A DNA stretch of 64,000 nt, from the NCBI RefSeq assembly GCF_006442545.2, contig NZ_CP083952.1:620001-684000 (forward strand), given 5' to 3'. This document shows, one piece after another, positions 42,346 through 51,067 of this stretch. How positions within the stretch are numbered: the first letter of the stretch is position 1; each line of letters begins with the position of its first letter. The notes under the pieces were generated by a model. It saw only the letters and a list, made by a program, of their open reading frames with translations, was not told where the DNA came from and searched no databases. The position numbers and the translations under genes are program-made. This stretch comes from Mesorhizobium sp. B2-1-8. Its GTDB lineage: Bacteria > Pseudomonadota > Alphaproteobacteria > Rhizobiales > Rhizobiaceae.

Positions 42346-43422
42346 TCAAGCCCTCAATGCCCGCATGCGCTGGCGCCACTGGTCGAGAACGACCGCACCG
42401 ACGATGATCACGCCCTTGACCATCTCCTGATAGTAGGCGTCGAGGCGCAGGAAGGTAAAACCGGAGATGATGACGCCGAAGATCAGCGCGCCGATCACCG
42501 TGCCGATGATCGAGCCGCGGCCGCCCGACAGCGAGACGCCGCCGATGACCGCCATGGCGATGGCGTCGAGCTCATACATCACGCCCATGCCGGCCTGGGC
42601 GGTGAGGTTCTTGGAGGAAAGCACCACGGCGGCGAGCGCCGCGAGAATGCCGGCGATGACATAGACGAGGATCTTGTGGTTGGCGATCTTGATGCCCGAC
42701 ATGCGCGCGGCATCCTCGTTGGAGCCGATGGCGTAGCAATGCTTGCCGTATCTGGTGTAGGTCATGATCAGCTGGAACAGCGCGGCCAGCGACAGGAAGA
42801 TGATGACCGGCATCAGGCCCTTGCCTATTGCCGCGAAACTGTCTGTCGGGAACGAGATCGGCTGGCCCTTGGACCACCATTTGGCGATGCCGCGCGCGGT
42901 CACCATCATGCCGAGCGTGGCGATGAAGGGCGGAATGCGCGTGTAGGCGATCAGCGCGCCGTTGACCATGCCGGCGAGCAGGCCGCAGCCGACCGCCACC
43001 AGCACCGGGACGATCACCGGCAGGTCGGTCCAGCCCTGCGCCAGGAACATCGCCTTGGGATTGGGATTGCCATTGACGGTCGCGACCTGGGCGAAACTCA
43101 TGGCGATCATGGCCGTCGCGCCGACGATCGAACCGGAGGACAGATCGATGCCGCCCGTGATGATCACTTGCGTGACGCCGATGGCGATGATGCCGACGAT
43201 CGACACCTGCAGGATGATGATCTGCAGCCGCGCCTCATTGAAGATGCCGCTGACATCGCTGCGGGTGTTGAACAGGAAGCTGTCGCCGAGAAAGATCCGG
43301 CCGATCAGCTCGAAGACGACGACAAGGATGACGAGCGCCAGGAAAACATTGAACTCGGCCGGCCATGCGCGCTTCTTCGCATCGTAGGTCAGACCGCCGA
43401 CGCCATGAGATGTCTGTGCCAC
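42346..43422 (-). CDS. Inositol-type ABC transporter permease
   Basis: 358 residues, about ten helices after a cytoplasmic N-terminus. Family motifs: GVTQVIITGGIDLSSGSIVG, ATLGMMVTARGIAKW, YAIGSNEDAARMSGI and MAVIGGVSLSGGRGSIIGTV, as in RbsC/IatP-like permeases. It forms the channel of the transporter made with the neighbouring ATPase and binding protein. Confidence 0.92.
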   Translation of the reverse strand: MAQTSHGVGGLTYDAKKRAWPAEFNVFLALVILVVVFELIGRIFLGDSFLFNTRSDVSGIFNEARLQIIILQVSIVGIIAIGVTQVIITGGIDLSSGSIVGATAMIAMSFAQVATVNGNPNPKAMFLAQGWTDLPVIVPVLVAVGCGLLAGMVNGALIAYTRIPPFIATLGMMVTARGIAKWWSKGQPISFPTDSFAAIGKGLMPVIIFLSLAALFQLIMTYTRYGKHCYAIGSNEDAARMSGIKIANHKILVYVIAGILAALAAVVLSSKNLTAQAGMGVMYELDAIAMAVIGGVSLSGGRGSIIGTVIGALIFGVIISGFTFLRLDAYYQEMVKGVIIVGAVVLDQWRQRMRALRA

Positions 43423-43523
43423 GTCTTTCTATCCTCCGTCAGCCGCAGTCGATCCTCGCGCCCTGCCGGCGCTGAGGGAAGGAGGAGCGACGCTTTGAGA
43501 GCGCCGCTCCCGCTATCCGCCGC

Positions 43524-44465
43524 TCAGTTCTTCTTCAAGAACTTGTCGATGTTGGCCGGGGTGACGAGCTGGAAGGGCACATAGACCTTGTGCTCGACCT
43601 TCTCGCCCTTGGCCAGCTTCAGCGCCGCATCCAGCGCGCCGGCGCCCTGGCCGGCCGCGTCCTGGAACACGGTTACGTCAAGGTCGCCCGCCTGCATGGC
43701 GGCAAGCGCGTCCTGGGTGGCGTCGACACCGCCGACGACAACCGACTTCATGTCGATGTTGGCGGCCTTCATCGCCTGGATGGCGCCGATGGCGCTTTCG
43801 TCATTGTTGGCGATGACGCCGTCGAACTTCTTGCCGGTCGACAGCCAGTTGGTCATCAGGTTCTGGGCCTGGTCGCGATCCCAGTTCGAGGTCTGCTTGT
43901 CGATGATCTTGATGAAGCTGCAGTCCGGCGTGGCGATGACATTGTCGATGTCCTTGGTGCGCTGCACGGCGGCCTGGTTGGAAAGCTCGCCCATGATCAC
44001 GTAGACATTGGCTTCCTTCTTGCCGGCTTCCTTGAACAGGCGGCAGACTTCCTTGGTCTCGAGCGTGCCGGAATCGGCCTCGTTCGAAGCGACGAAGGCC
44101 TGGTTGTCGGGCAGCTTGTCGACATTGACCGGCTCGCGATTGACGTAGACCAGCGGGATCTTGGCGGCGGCGGCCGCATCCGACATCGCCTGTGTGGCCG
44201 AGGTATCGACCGGGTTGACGATGATGGCGTCGACGCCCGAAGCGGCGAAGTTCTTGATCTGGTCGAGTTGCTTGGCGACGTCGTTCTGTGCGTCCTCGAC
44301 CTGCAACTCGACGCCGCTCATGCCCTTGGCCTGCGCGATCATGCCATTGCGCAGCACGGTGAGGAAATTGTCGTCGAACTTGGCCATCGAGACGCCGATC
44401 TTGGCGGCCATGGCCGATGAACTCATCAGCGCCGCGAAGGCGACGCCCAAAAGCAGTTTCTTCAT
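43524..44465 (-). CDS. Inositol/rhizopine-type periplasmic binding protein
   Basis: 313 residues from ATG 44465, with GGAGGAGAG in front. Signal peptide MKKLLLGVAFAALMSSSAMA, mature start AKIGVSMAKFDDNFLTVL. Peripla_BP_4 fold with GVDAIIVNPVDTSATQAMS, NREPVNVDKLPDNQAFVASN and DGVIANNDESAIGAIQA. This sequence style is that of rhizobial MocB/IbpA-type binding proteins for myo-inositol and rhizopine. It heads the five-gene operon with permease, ATPase, idhA and SDR. Confidence 0.9.
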   Translation of the reverse strand: MKKLLLGVAFAALMSSSAMAAKIGVSMAKFDDNFLTVLRNGMIAQAKGMSGVELQVEDAQNDVAKQLDQIKNFAASGVDAIIVNPVDTSATQAMSDAAAAAKIPLVYVNREPVNVDKLPDNQAFVASNEADSGTLETKEVCRLFKEAGKKEANVYVIMGELSNQAAVQRTKDIDNVIATPDCSFIKIIDKQTSNWDRDQAQNLMTNWLSTGKKFDGVIANNDESAIGAIQAMKAANIDMKSVVVGGVDATQDALAAMQAGDLDVTVFQDAAGQGAGALDAALKLAKGEKVEHKVYVPFQLVTPANIDKFLKKN

Positions 44466-44865
44466 TGTAATCTCTCCTCCACTTTTGGTGTCCGGTTGCA
44501 CCGATGTCTCCGGAATCCCCGATCTGCCCGGGGAATCTCTCCCGATTGTCTTCTCTCCCCCGGATGGCGCCTGCCGTTTGCTGGAACGCCAAAGCTTCTG
44601 TTTGAAACAGATGTTCCGGAACGAAAGAACCAAAATACATGACTGGTGAAATATTTATTCCATTTCGTCGGGAGGCGTCAAGGGCGATTCCAAAACCGGA
44701 TGTGCGATTTTGGCGGACGCGTCGACACTGTGCGGATGCTGCCGGATGAATGCCGCTGCCTTGGCGGCGCGGGGCAGGCAGGCGCACGCCTGCCGCCGGC
44801 GGCGATGCCGATGGCATCCGCGCGCCATGTCCGTTCCTTGGATGCCGTCGACAGGCGATGGCAGT
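44466..44865. other. Intergenic region upstream of the inositol transport operon
   Basis: About 400 bases without a supported gene. GAAA-N6-TTCC at 44648-44661 differs in one base from the IolR motif and lies in AT-rich DNA suitable for the operon promoter. A GC-rich hairpin with 8-base arms (44777-44794) follows the glycosyltransferase-like gene. Confidence 0.45.
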
Positions 44866-45693
44866 TCAGAAATGCCAGATGTCTCTCTGCAGCAAGAGAT
44901 CGAGCGGCGCTCTCCAGACCCTGTATCCCGCCGCCTGCCTCACCTGCTGTTCGACACTGAGCTTGCCGCTGAGATCGAAGAAAGCTCCAATTCGCTTTCG
45001 GGCGTGAAGCTTCTTTCCCCTGGTGTTGTAGTTGCGGATCGGCAGCCGGTGGCTGCGGATTTTCCGTCCATCCTGTGATAGCGCGACGCCGATGCAGAAT
45101 TGTTCCGGGGTGTGCAAACGCACGATTTCGCTGACTTTCTCGCTGGCCGCGTACGCTAGCTGTATCGCCGGGATGTTATCATGATGAACGCCAAGGACGC
45201 CGCTCGCCCACATCGTCTCGTCTCCCGTCAGGATGTGACCTCCAATTGAGAGCCCCTTGCCCTTGAGCGCGCGATAAGAGGCCTTCGGGCGCCCTTCACA
45301 CCGCCACATTATGGAGGACAAAGCTGAAATCCGGTTGAAACATCGCGATATGTCACCGGTCGGATACATGTCCGTATCCATGAAGAACAGGCGCTCGCAA
45401 CGCCGCAGCAGATCGACGATGCCTGCGGCCTTGATGCCAAACATGTATCGATTGCCGAAGGACATCTCGGCCTGTCTCTTGGCCGTCAGTTCGATCGTTT
45501 CGATGGGATAGTCGTCGAAAATGGAGGGCCTGTCGGTCAGGACCATTACCCTGGCATTCGGGCAAAAGTGAAGCAGGCGAAGCGCGCTGAAGAGCGCGCC
45601 ACGCGCATAGAGTTCGTCGCTCCCAAAAGCGATGTAGCCAAACCCATCCCCATCCATCAGCCATGTATATATTAGCTGCCACTCATGCGTCAA
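44866..45693 (-). CDS. Glycosyltransferase-like protein (GT-A fold), family uncertain
   Basis: 275 residues, perhaps 263 from the second Met. It has RLFFMDTDMYPTGDISRCF, a DxD metal/nucleotide-sugar motif preceded by a hydrophobic strand as in GT-A transferases, and GDETMWASGVLGVHHDN like the acceptor-site region of such enzymes. I cannot name the family. GC content looks lower than its neighbours and it interrupts the inositol gene set, which suggests separate acquisition. The start region (45650-45690) is AT-rich. Confidence 0.6.
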   Translation of the reverse strand: MTHEWQLIYTWLMDGDGFGYIAFGSDELYARGALFSALRLLHFCPNARVMVLTDRPSIFDDYPIETIELTAKRQAEMSFGNRYMFGIKAAGIVDLLRRCERLFFMDTDMYPTGDISRCFNRISALSSIMWRCEGRPKASYRALKGKGLSIGGHILTGDETMWASGVLGVHHDNIPAIQLAYAASEKVSEIVRLHTPEQFCIGVALSQDGRKIRSHRLPIRNYNTRGKKLHARKRIGAFFDLSGKLSVEQQVRQAAGYRVWRAPLDLLLQRDIWHF

Positions 45694-45735
45694 TTTGGAT
45701 ACGCCTGCGGGCGCGGCGCGCCTGAAAGCCCAGCG

Positions 45736-46767
45736 CTAGATGTTCTCAGGCAGGTAGATGTCGAATGGCAGGAAGGTCTGGCCGGGTGCGTTCGCCGCGC
45801 CCGTCTCGATGGCGTGCGCCATGAGATCGAGCAGTTCGCGACACAATGCCGGCAGCGGCGTCGAGATCACCATGGTCAGCACCCCGTCCGCCAAGGCGGA
45901 CCGCGAGACCGCCGATATCTCGTTGCAGACCACCGCCGGCATCTCGGCCGGCTTGGCCTGCCTCAGCGCCGCGACCGCGCCTTCCATGCCGCCGCCCGCG
46001 ACGTAGCAACCGACGAAGTCCGGGTGGCGGCCGAGCAGATCGAGCAGCGTGTCCTGCGTGATCTGGTTGGCCTCGAGATTTACCAGCGTTTCCAGCACGG
46101 TGAAATCCGGCGCCTGTTCGCGGAAGAAGGAGCGAAAGCCGATCTCGCGCAGTTCGTGGCCATGGAAGCGGTGGCTGCCGACGAAGAGCGCGACCTTGCC
46201 CGGCCGCTTCGCCGCTTTCGAGATCATCCAGGCTGCGGTGCGGCCGACCTTGCGGTTGTCGAGGCCGACATAGCCCTCGCGAATGCCGGCGGCGAAGTCG
46301 GACAGCAGGGAAAAGACAGGCAATCCCTTGGCCTTCATCTCCTCTACGGTGACGGTCAACGCCGGGTGATCCGGCCCGACAAGGGCGACAGCCCTGCATT
46401 TGGCCGCCAGCTTGCCCGTGCGCTCGACGATTTCGTCCGGCGTCAGCGAACTGGCGAAGTCGATGATCGCGACACCGCGGAAGCGCTGCGATTGCGACAC
46501 CGCGAGCTCGAGCTGCCGCGCGAACTCCGTGTAGAAGACATCATTGCCTCTCAAAAGCAGGAAGCCGAGCCGGTATTCCGGCAGCTCGTGGCGCATGCGC
46601 TGCTTGATCAGGCCGGCCGCGTGATAGCCGATCTCGGTCGCGGTCTCGTAGACACGGCGCGCGGTTTCCTCGCGTACCGGCAAGCGATTGTTGAGCACGC
46701 GGTCCACCGTGGCGACGCTGACGCCGGAGACGCGCGCCAGATCAGTGATGGTCGGCCGTTTCGCCAT
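45736..46767 (-). CDS. LacI family regulator next to mocDEF
   Basis: 343 residues from ATG 46767. Helix-turn-helix PTITDLARVSGVSVATVDRV at 4-23, the AT-hook-like hinge, then the effector domain (YRLGFLLLRGNDVFYTEFAR; ALVGPDHPALTVTVEEMKAK; AGGGMEGAVAALRQ). In this subfamily the ligand is usually a sugar or inositol. It diverges from the mocD operon, with paired TGATAGA boxes in between, so it probably represses that operon until an inositol-like inducer appears. Confidence 0.88.
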   Translation of the reverse strand: MAKRPTITDLARVSGVSVATVDRVLNNRLPVREETARRVYETATEIGYHAAGLIKQRMRHELPEYRLGFLLLRGNDVFYTEFARQLELAVSQSQRFRGVAIIDFASSLTPDEIVERTGKLAAKCRAVALVGPDHPALTVTVEEMKAKGLPVFSLLSDFAAGIREGYVGLDNRKVGRTAAWMISKAAKRPGKVALFVGSHRFHGHELREIGFRSFFREQAPDFTVLETLVNLEANQITQDTLLDLLGRHPDFVGCYVAGGGMEGAVAALRQAKPAEMPAVVCNEISAVSRSALADGVLTMVISTPLPALCRELLDLMAHAIETGAANAPGQTFLPFDIYLPENI

Positions 46768-46807
46768 GATCGCCCTCGTTCGGTTGCCTGATATCGATAC
46801 ATCATCT

Positions 46808-46852
46808 TGATAGAAAATGATAGAAACTATCTTTGTGATGTTGAGTCTATCA
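46808..46852. promoter_or_regulatory. TGATAGA/TCTATCA boxes between LacI gene and mocD
   Basis: TGATAGA at 46808-46814 and 46818-46824, and its complement TCTATCA at 46846-46852, in an AT-rich stretch 41 bases above the LacI gene and 80 before mocD. Probable operator and promoter for both genes. Confidence 0.55.
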
Positions 46853-46931
46853 TAACCGGGCGTTATTTCTAGGCATGAAGCCAGTTGGTGATCGGCATTC
46901 GCATGACGAATGCCTGCCTTGGGAGGCAATC

Positions 46932-48023
46932 ATGACCGCAACGCCGTCCCGGCGTGACTACAGCCTGATAGGCCGCGACGCCCGGCTTGCCGTCGAAAAC
47001 GGCCTGTCGGCGGCCGAGTGGTATCACACCGCGATCCCCCGCAAGCAGATGAAGGAGCTGATGCAGCGCTCCGATGGCCCGGCGATCCGCGACACCGCGA
47101 TCTGGCTCGCCGCCCTCGTCATCAGCGGCGCCGGCGGCGCCTGGTTCTGGGGCAGCTGGTGGTGCGTGCCGTTCTTCTTTGCCTATGGCGTGCTCTACGG
47201 CTCATCCACCGATTCGCGCTGGCACGAATGCGGCCACGGCACGGCGTTCCGCACGCAGTGGATGAATGATTTGGTCTATCAGATCGCCTGCTTCATGATC
47301 ATGCGCAACCCGGTGACTTGGCGCTGGAGCCACACGCGCCACCACACCGACACCATCATCGTCGGCCGCGATCCTGAAATCTCGGTCATGCGGCCGCCGG
47401 ACCTGATGCGCCTCGTCCTCGGTTTTGTCGGCGTGCTCGACGCCTGGCATGCTATGAGCGATATGCTGCGCAACGCCGCCGGCAACATCAGCGCAGTGGA
47501 GAAAACCTTCATTCCCGAACAGGAGCAGCCCAAAGCGATCCGTGTTGCCCGCATCTGGACGGCGATCTATGCCGCGACCATCGCGCTGGCGCTCTACACC
47601 GGGTCGTTCCTGCCCTTGATGCTGGTCGGCCTGCCCAGGCTCTACGGCGCCTGGCATCACGTCATGGTCGGCCTGCTGCAGCATGGCGGTCTCGCCGACA
47701 ACGTCACCGACCACCGGCTGAACAGCCGCACCGTCTACATGAACCCGATCAGCCGCTTCATCTACTGGAACATGAACTACCATGTCGAACACCACATGTT
47801 CCCCATGGTCCCCTACCACGCGCTGCCCAGGTTGCATGCGCTGATCAAGCACGATCTGCCGGCGCCGACGCCGTCGATCCTGTCCGGTTACCGCGAGATG
47901 ATCCCGGTCTTCCGCCGCCAGCTGCGCAACGAGGATTATTTCCTCAAGCGCGAACTGCCGCCGACCGCCAGGCCGTACCGCGAGGAATTCCATAACGATA
48001 CCGTCGCCGCGGCGGTGGAATGA
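46932..48023 (+). CDS. mocD: MocD-like membrane di-iron oxygenase (fatty-acid-desaturase family)
   Basis: 363 residues from ATG 46932 behind GGGAGG. Helices flank the three histidine boxes of membrane di-iron enzymes: HECGH (98-102), HTRHH (134-138) and HVEHH (284-288). With the Rieske ferredoxin and FAD reductase that follow, it forms the set known in rhizobia as mocD-mocE-mocF, which removes the methyl group of the rhizopine 3-O-methyl-scyllo-inosamine. Here the LacI regulator and inositol transport genes support an O-methyl-inositol or rhizopine substrate. A lipid desaturase role cannot be fully excluded. Confidence 0.8.
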   Translation: MTATPSRRDYSLIGRDARLAVENGLSAAEWYHTAIPRKQMKELMQRSDGPAIRDTAIWLAALVISGAGGAWFWGSWWCVPFFFAYGVLYGSSTDSRWHECGHGTAFRTQWMNDLVYQIACFMIMRNPVTWRWSHTRHHTDTIIVGRDPEISVMRPPDLMRLVLGFVGVLDAWHAMSDMLRNAAGNISAVEKTFIPEQEQPKAIRVARIWTAIYAATIALALYTGSFLPLMLVGLPRLYGAWHHVMVGLLQHGGLADNVTDHRLNSRTVYMNPISRFIYWNMNYHVEHHMFPMVPYHALPRLHALIKHDLPAPTPSILSGYREMIPVFRRQLRNEDYFLKRELPPTARPYREEFHNDTVAAAVE

Positions 48024-48050
48024 CATCGAAAGACTGCAGGGGAGGACTGA

Positions 48051-48365
48051 ATGAGCGATTGGGTCGAGGCCTGCGCCGCCGGCGACATAGATGAAGAGGA
48101 CGTGATGCGCTTCGATCATGGCGGGCGCACCTTCGCCATCTATCGCAGCCCGGACGACGAATATTTCGCCACCGATGGACTCTGCACGCATGAGAAGGTG
48201 CATCTCGCCGACGGGCTGGTGATGGACGACATCATCGAATGCCCCAAGCACAATGGCCGCTTCAACTACAAGACCGGCGCGGCCAGGGGCGCGCCGGTCT
48301 GCGTCGACCTCAAAACCTATCCGGTCAAGGTCGACGCCGGCAAAGTGCTGGTTCAGATCGGATGA
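48051..48365 (+). CDS. mocE: Rieske [2Fe-2S] ferredoxin, MocE-like
   Basis: 104 residues, a single Rieske domain. Cluster ligands are C45-T-H47 (DGLCTHEKVHL) and C64-P-K-H67 (IIECPKHNGRFNYKTG), complete. The absence of a hydroxylase alpha-domain shows a stand-alone electron carrier. It would pass electrons from the reductase at 48362 to MocD. Start ATG 48051 has GGGGAGG upstream, and the reductase ATG overlaps its stop by 4 bases. Confidence 0.92.
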   Translation: MSDWVEACAAGDIDEEDVMRFDHGGRTFAIYRSPDDEYFATDGLCTHEKVHLADGLVMDDIIECPKHNGRFNYKTGAARGAPVCVDLKTYPVKVDAGKVLVQIG

Positions 48366-49600
48366 CCGGCATGGCACGCGGAATGGTGATCATCGGGGCC
48401 GGCGAATGCGGCGGACGGGCAGCACTCACGCTGCGCGATCTCGGCTATGACGGGCCGGTGACGCTGGTCGGCGACGAGCCGCATCTGCCCTACGAACGGC
48501 CGCCTCTGTCCAAGGAGGCGATGGCCAGCGACGCGCCCGCGATCAAGGCAATCGCCAGCGACAAGACCCTGGCCGAAAAATCGATCCAGCACGTCCATTC
48601 CGTCCAGGCGGTGGCGATCGATCGCGCGGCGCACATGGTGCGCCTGTCGGACGGCTCGGTGCTGGCCTACGACAAGCTGCTGCTGGCCACCGGTTCGACG
48701 CCGCGCAAGCTGCCGATGCCTGGCCTTGGCGGGCGTTGCGTGTATCTGCGGACCTTCGCCGATGCATTGGCCATCCGCGCCCATCTCAGCGCCGGCAACC
48801 GCATCGCCGTCATTGGCGGCGGCTTTATCGGCCTCGAACTTGCGGCGGCCGCCCGCAAGCTCGGCGCAGATGTCACCGTCATCGAGGCGCAGCCACGTAT
48901 CCTGATGCGCGGCGTTCCGGCCGAGATCGCCGAAATCATCCATGAAGCGCATGTCGCCGAGGGTGTCGACGTGGTCTGCGGGCAAGGCATCGCCTCCATC
49001 GCCGACGACGGCAGGGAGGTGCGGGTGACGCTTGCCGGCGGGCGCGAGATCATTGCCGACCTCGCCGTCATCGGCATCGGCGCCGTGCCGGTGACCGGGC
49101 TCGCGGCTAAAGCCGGCCTGGCCATCGAAAACGGCATCGCGGTCGACGCGGAATTACGCAGCGGCGATCCCGACATCTTTGCCGCCGGCGATTGCTGCTC
49201 GTTTCCGCTCGCCGTCTATGGCGGCCGCCGCGTGCGGCTGGAGGCCTGGCGCAATGCGCAGCAACAGGGCGCACTGGCGGCGAAGAACATGCTTGGCGCC
49301 GGCGAGGCGCATGCCGCGGTGCCGTGGTTCTGGTCGGATCAATACGGCCTGTCCCTGCAGATCGCCGGCCTTTCCGACGAAGGCCGTAGCACCGTGCGTC
49401 GCGATCTCGGCGCCGGCGCCTTCATCCTCTTCCATCTCGCCGAGGACGGCAGGCTGGTAGCGGCCAGCGGCATCGGCCCGGGCAATGCGGTGGCGCGCGA
49501 CATAAGGCTGGCCGAGATGCTGATCGGCAAGTGGGCCAAGCCGGCGCCGGAGGCGCTGGGATCGCCTGAAGTCAAGCTGAAGGCATTGCTGGCGGCGTGA
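48362..49600 (+). CDS. mocF: FAD-dependent ferredoxin reductase, MocF-like
   Basis: 412 residues from ATG 48362 (ATGA overlap with mocE). FAD motif VIIGAGECGGRAALTLRDLG, the class signature LPYERPPLSKEAM, the NAD motif IAVIGGGFIGLELAAAARKLG and the C-terminal FAD segment DIFAAGDCCSFPLAVYGGR. It is a rubredoxin/rhodocoxin-reductase-type flavoprotein that takes electrons from NAD(P)H to the Rieske protein. The three genes are one operon. Length is normal for the family. Confidence 0.9.
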   Translation: MTGMARGMVIIGAGECGGRAALTLRDLGYDGPVTLVGDEPHLPYERPPLSKEAMASDAPAIKAIASDKTLAEKSIQHVHSVQAVAIDRAAHMVRLSDGSVLAYDKLLLATGSTPRKLPMPGLGGRCVYLRTFADALAIRAHLSAGNRIAVIGGGFIGLELAAAARKLGADVTVIEAQPRILMRGVPAEIAEIIHEAHVAEGVDVVCGQGIASIADDGREVRVTLAGGREIIADLAVIGIGAVPVTGLAAKAGLAIENGIAVDAELRSGDPDIFAAGDCCSFPLAVYGGRRVRLEAWRNAQQQGALAAKNMLGAGEAHAAVPWFWSDQYGLSLQIAGLSDEGRSTVRRDLGAGAFILFHLAEDGRLVAASGIGPGNAVARDIRLAEMLIGKWAKPAPEALGSPEVKLKALLAA

Positions 49601-49616
49601 AGTCGCACCACCTGGT

Positions 49617-49808
49617 CGATGTCGGCGCCGCCCCTCATCTGCCTGCCGGCATCTTCTCCCCGTAGAACGGGGAGAAGGGAGCTGTGGCAACATCGCCGCG
49701 ATTCACGCACCGCAAATAATTGGCGAAATCATTGATAACGGCATCTTTCTCCCCGTCACTAAACGGGGAGAAATGTCCGGCAGGACAATGAGGGGCGGCG
49801 CAGGTGTC
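49617..49808. repeat. Inverted repeat element (CCCCTCAT family), complete copy
   Basis: Outer arms GATGTCGGCGCCGCCCCTCAT and the inverse near 49788-49808, each with an inner CTCCCCGT hairpin (49652-49677 and 49745-49772). Related copies at 35785 and 29515. It separates the convergent mocF and DUF1402 genes. Confidence 0.75.
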
Positions 49809-49837
49809 GACGAATTAATGCCAGCGCGCCTGCGCCG

Positions 49838-50797
49838 CTAAAACAGCGCCTCGAGCTCCGCCAGCTTGTCGTTGACCAGCCAGCCGTAATAATTCTCTTC
49901 CGGCAGCTTCTCCGGCTCGCCGGCGGCTCGGCGCTTGTCGTTCTCCGCCTTCAGCGCATAGGCGCGCTGCTCGGGATTGCCGACATTGTAGAGGGTGGCT
50001 GTCAGCCCCGGATTCCCCGAAATGTCGAAACCGGCAATGCTCTTGTAGGCGTCGATCGATTTCCTGATCGTCGCCGCGACGTAAGGCAGCGTCAGGTCCG
50101 GATCCATGATGGTCTTGTAGACCGAATTGGGATCGGAGACGTCGAGTTCCGGCAGGCCGGACACCTTGTGCACGAGGTCGCTCATCTGCAAGGCGGTCAG
50201 CGGGTTGAGCTGGCCGAGGCCGAAGGTCTGACCGGCATAGTAGGGCTGGAAGAAGGTGGCGCCGAAACGGTTGTCGGGGAAATCCTCGCCGCCGACGGTC
50301 TTGCCCCGAAACGAATGGTTCCAGACCTGCTCGCGGCATTCCCACAGATCGTAGCTGTCCGAAATGGCGGCGCATTTCTTGAATTCCGGCCGCTGCACGA
50401 AATCGCTGACATCCTCGCCGTCATAGGCGAAGGACAGCTTGCTCGACAGGTAGGAGATCGCCTTGACGTAGTAGGTCTGCAGCCGGTCATAGGCGTCGAC
50501 ATTGTAGGTGTGCTCGCCGACGATGGCGCCGACGATGTGCATGGGGTCTATGCCATAGGCGCTGGCCGCCTTCCTGATCTTGGCGCGCAGATCGGCGTCG
50601 TTCTGCAGCAGGGCATAGACCTTGCGGTACTTCGCCTGGAAGGTGGTGTTGGTCGCCTGCGTGCGGCGGCTGGAGGCGCCGGGAATGTCGGGCTGCTCGG
50701 CATTGCGGTTTCCCGCCGGCACCAATGTCGCCGCGTCGGCGGCGAACAGCGTCGCCGCCAGCGTCAAGCCGAGAATGACCAGGATCAGTTTTTTCAT
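49838..50797 (-). CDS. DUF1402 family periplasmic protein
   Basis: 319 residues from ATG 50797. Signal peptide MKKLILVILGLTLAATLFAADA. The mature protein has AYGIDPMHIVGAIVGEHTYN, with a glutamate placed as in lysozyme-like transglycosylases, and GQTFGLGQLNPLTALQMSDL, like the G-x-x-Q motif of SLT enzymes. DUF1402 is common in Rhizobiales, with no fixed function known to me. A cell-wall role is an inference from these motifs. It is near hslU but in its own transcription unit. Confidence 0.8.
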   Translation of the reverse strand: MKKLILVILGLTLAATLFAADAATLVPAGNRNAEQPDIPGASSRRTQATNTTFQAKYRKVYALLQNDADLRAKIRKAASAYGIDPMHIVGAIVGEHTYNVDAYDRLQTYYVKAISYLSSKLSFAYDGEDVSDFVQRPEFKKCAAISDSYDLWECREQVWNHSFRGKTVGGEDFPDNRFGATFFQPYYAGQTFGLGQLNPLTALQMSDLVHKVSGLPELDVSDPNSVYKTIMDPDLTLPYVAATIRKSIDAYKSIAGFDISGNPGLTATLYNVGNPEQRAYALKAENDKRRAAGEPEKLPEENYYGWLVNDKLAELEALF

Positions 50798-50807
50798 GCG
50801 CCGCCGC

Positions 50808-50912
50808 CTAGAGCAATCCCAGGAAAAGTGTGTAACGGTTTTCCGTCCGGAATTGCGTGAAAACAAAGAGTTAGAGCGGGTCGGCGATCTATCAAACGCT
50901 GAACCGCTCTAG
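50808..50912. repeat. Rhizobial intergenic palindrome (AGAGCAATCCC type), double
   Basis: First unit (50810-50863) repeats the 38616 element with few changes. A second unit, AGAGCGG and CCGCTCT (50874-50912), follows. It precedes the DUF1402 gene on its upstream side. Confidence 0.65.
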
Positions 50913-50983
50913 GGAATTGCCGCGCAAACTAGGTAAAGCACTTGGTCGAGTCGAGAGCGCCCCATCATCCGGCGAGACGAAAG

Positions 50984-51009
50984 GTGGCCAGATGGTACCA
51001 TCTGGCCAC
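50984..51009 (-). terminator. Perfect 26-base palindrome, probable hslU terminator
   Basis: Bases 50984-51009 are fully self-complementary (13-base arms, centre GGTACC). On the minus strand it is 58 bases after the hslU stop and is followed by a short pyrimidine run (CCTTTC), so it may end the hslV-hslU transcript. Confidence 0.6.
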
Positions 51010-51067
51010 ACATGGCTCCTGCCGGAACCTATTGCATGACCGCGCCGGACTGCTCCGGCCCCCTCGT

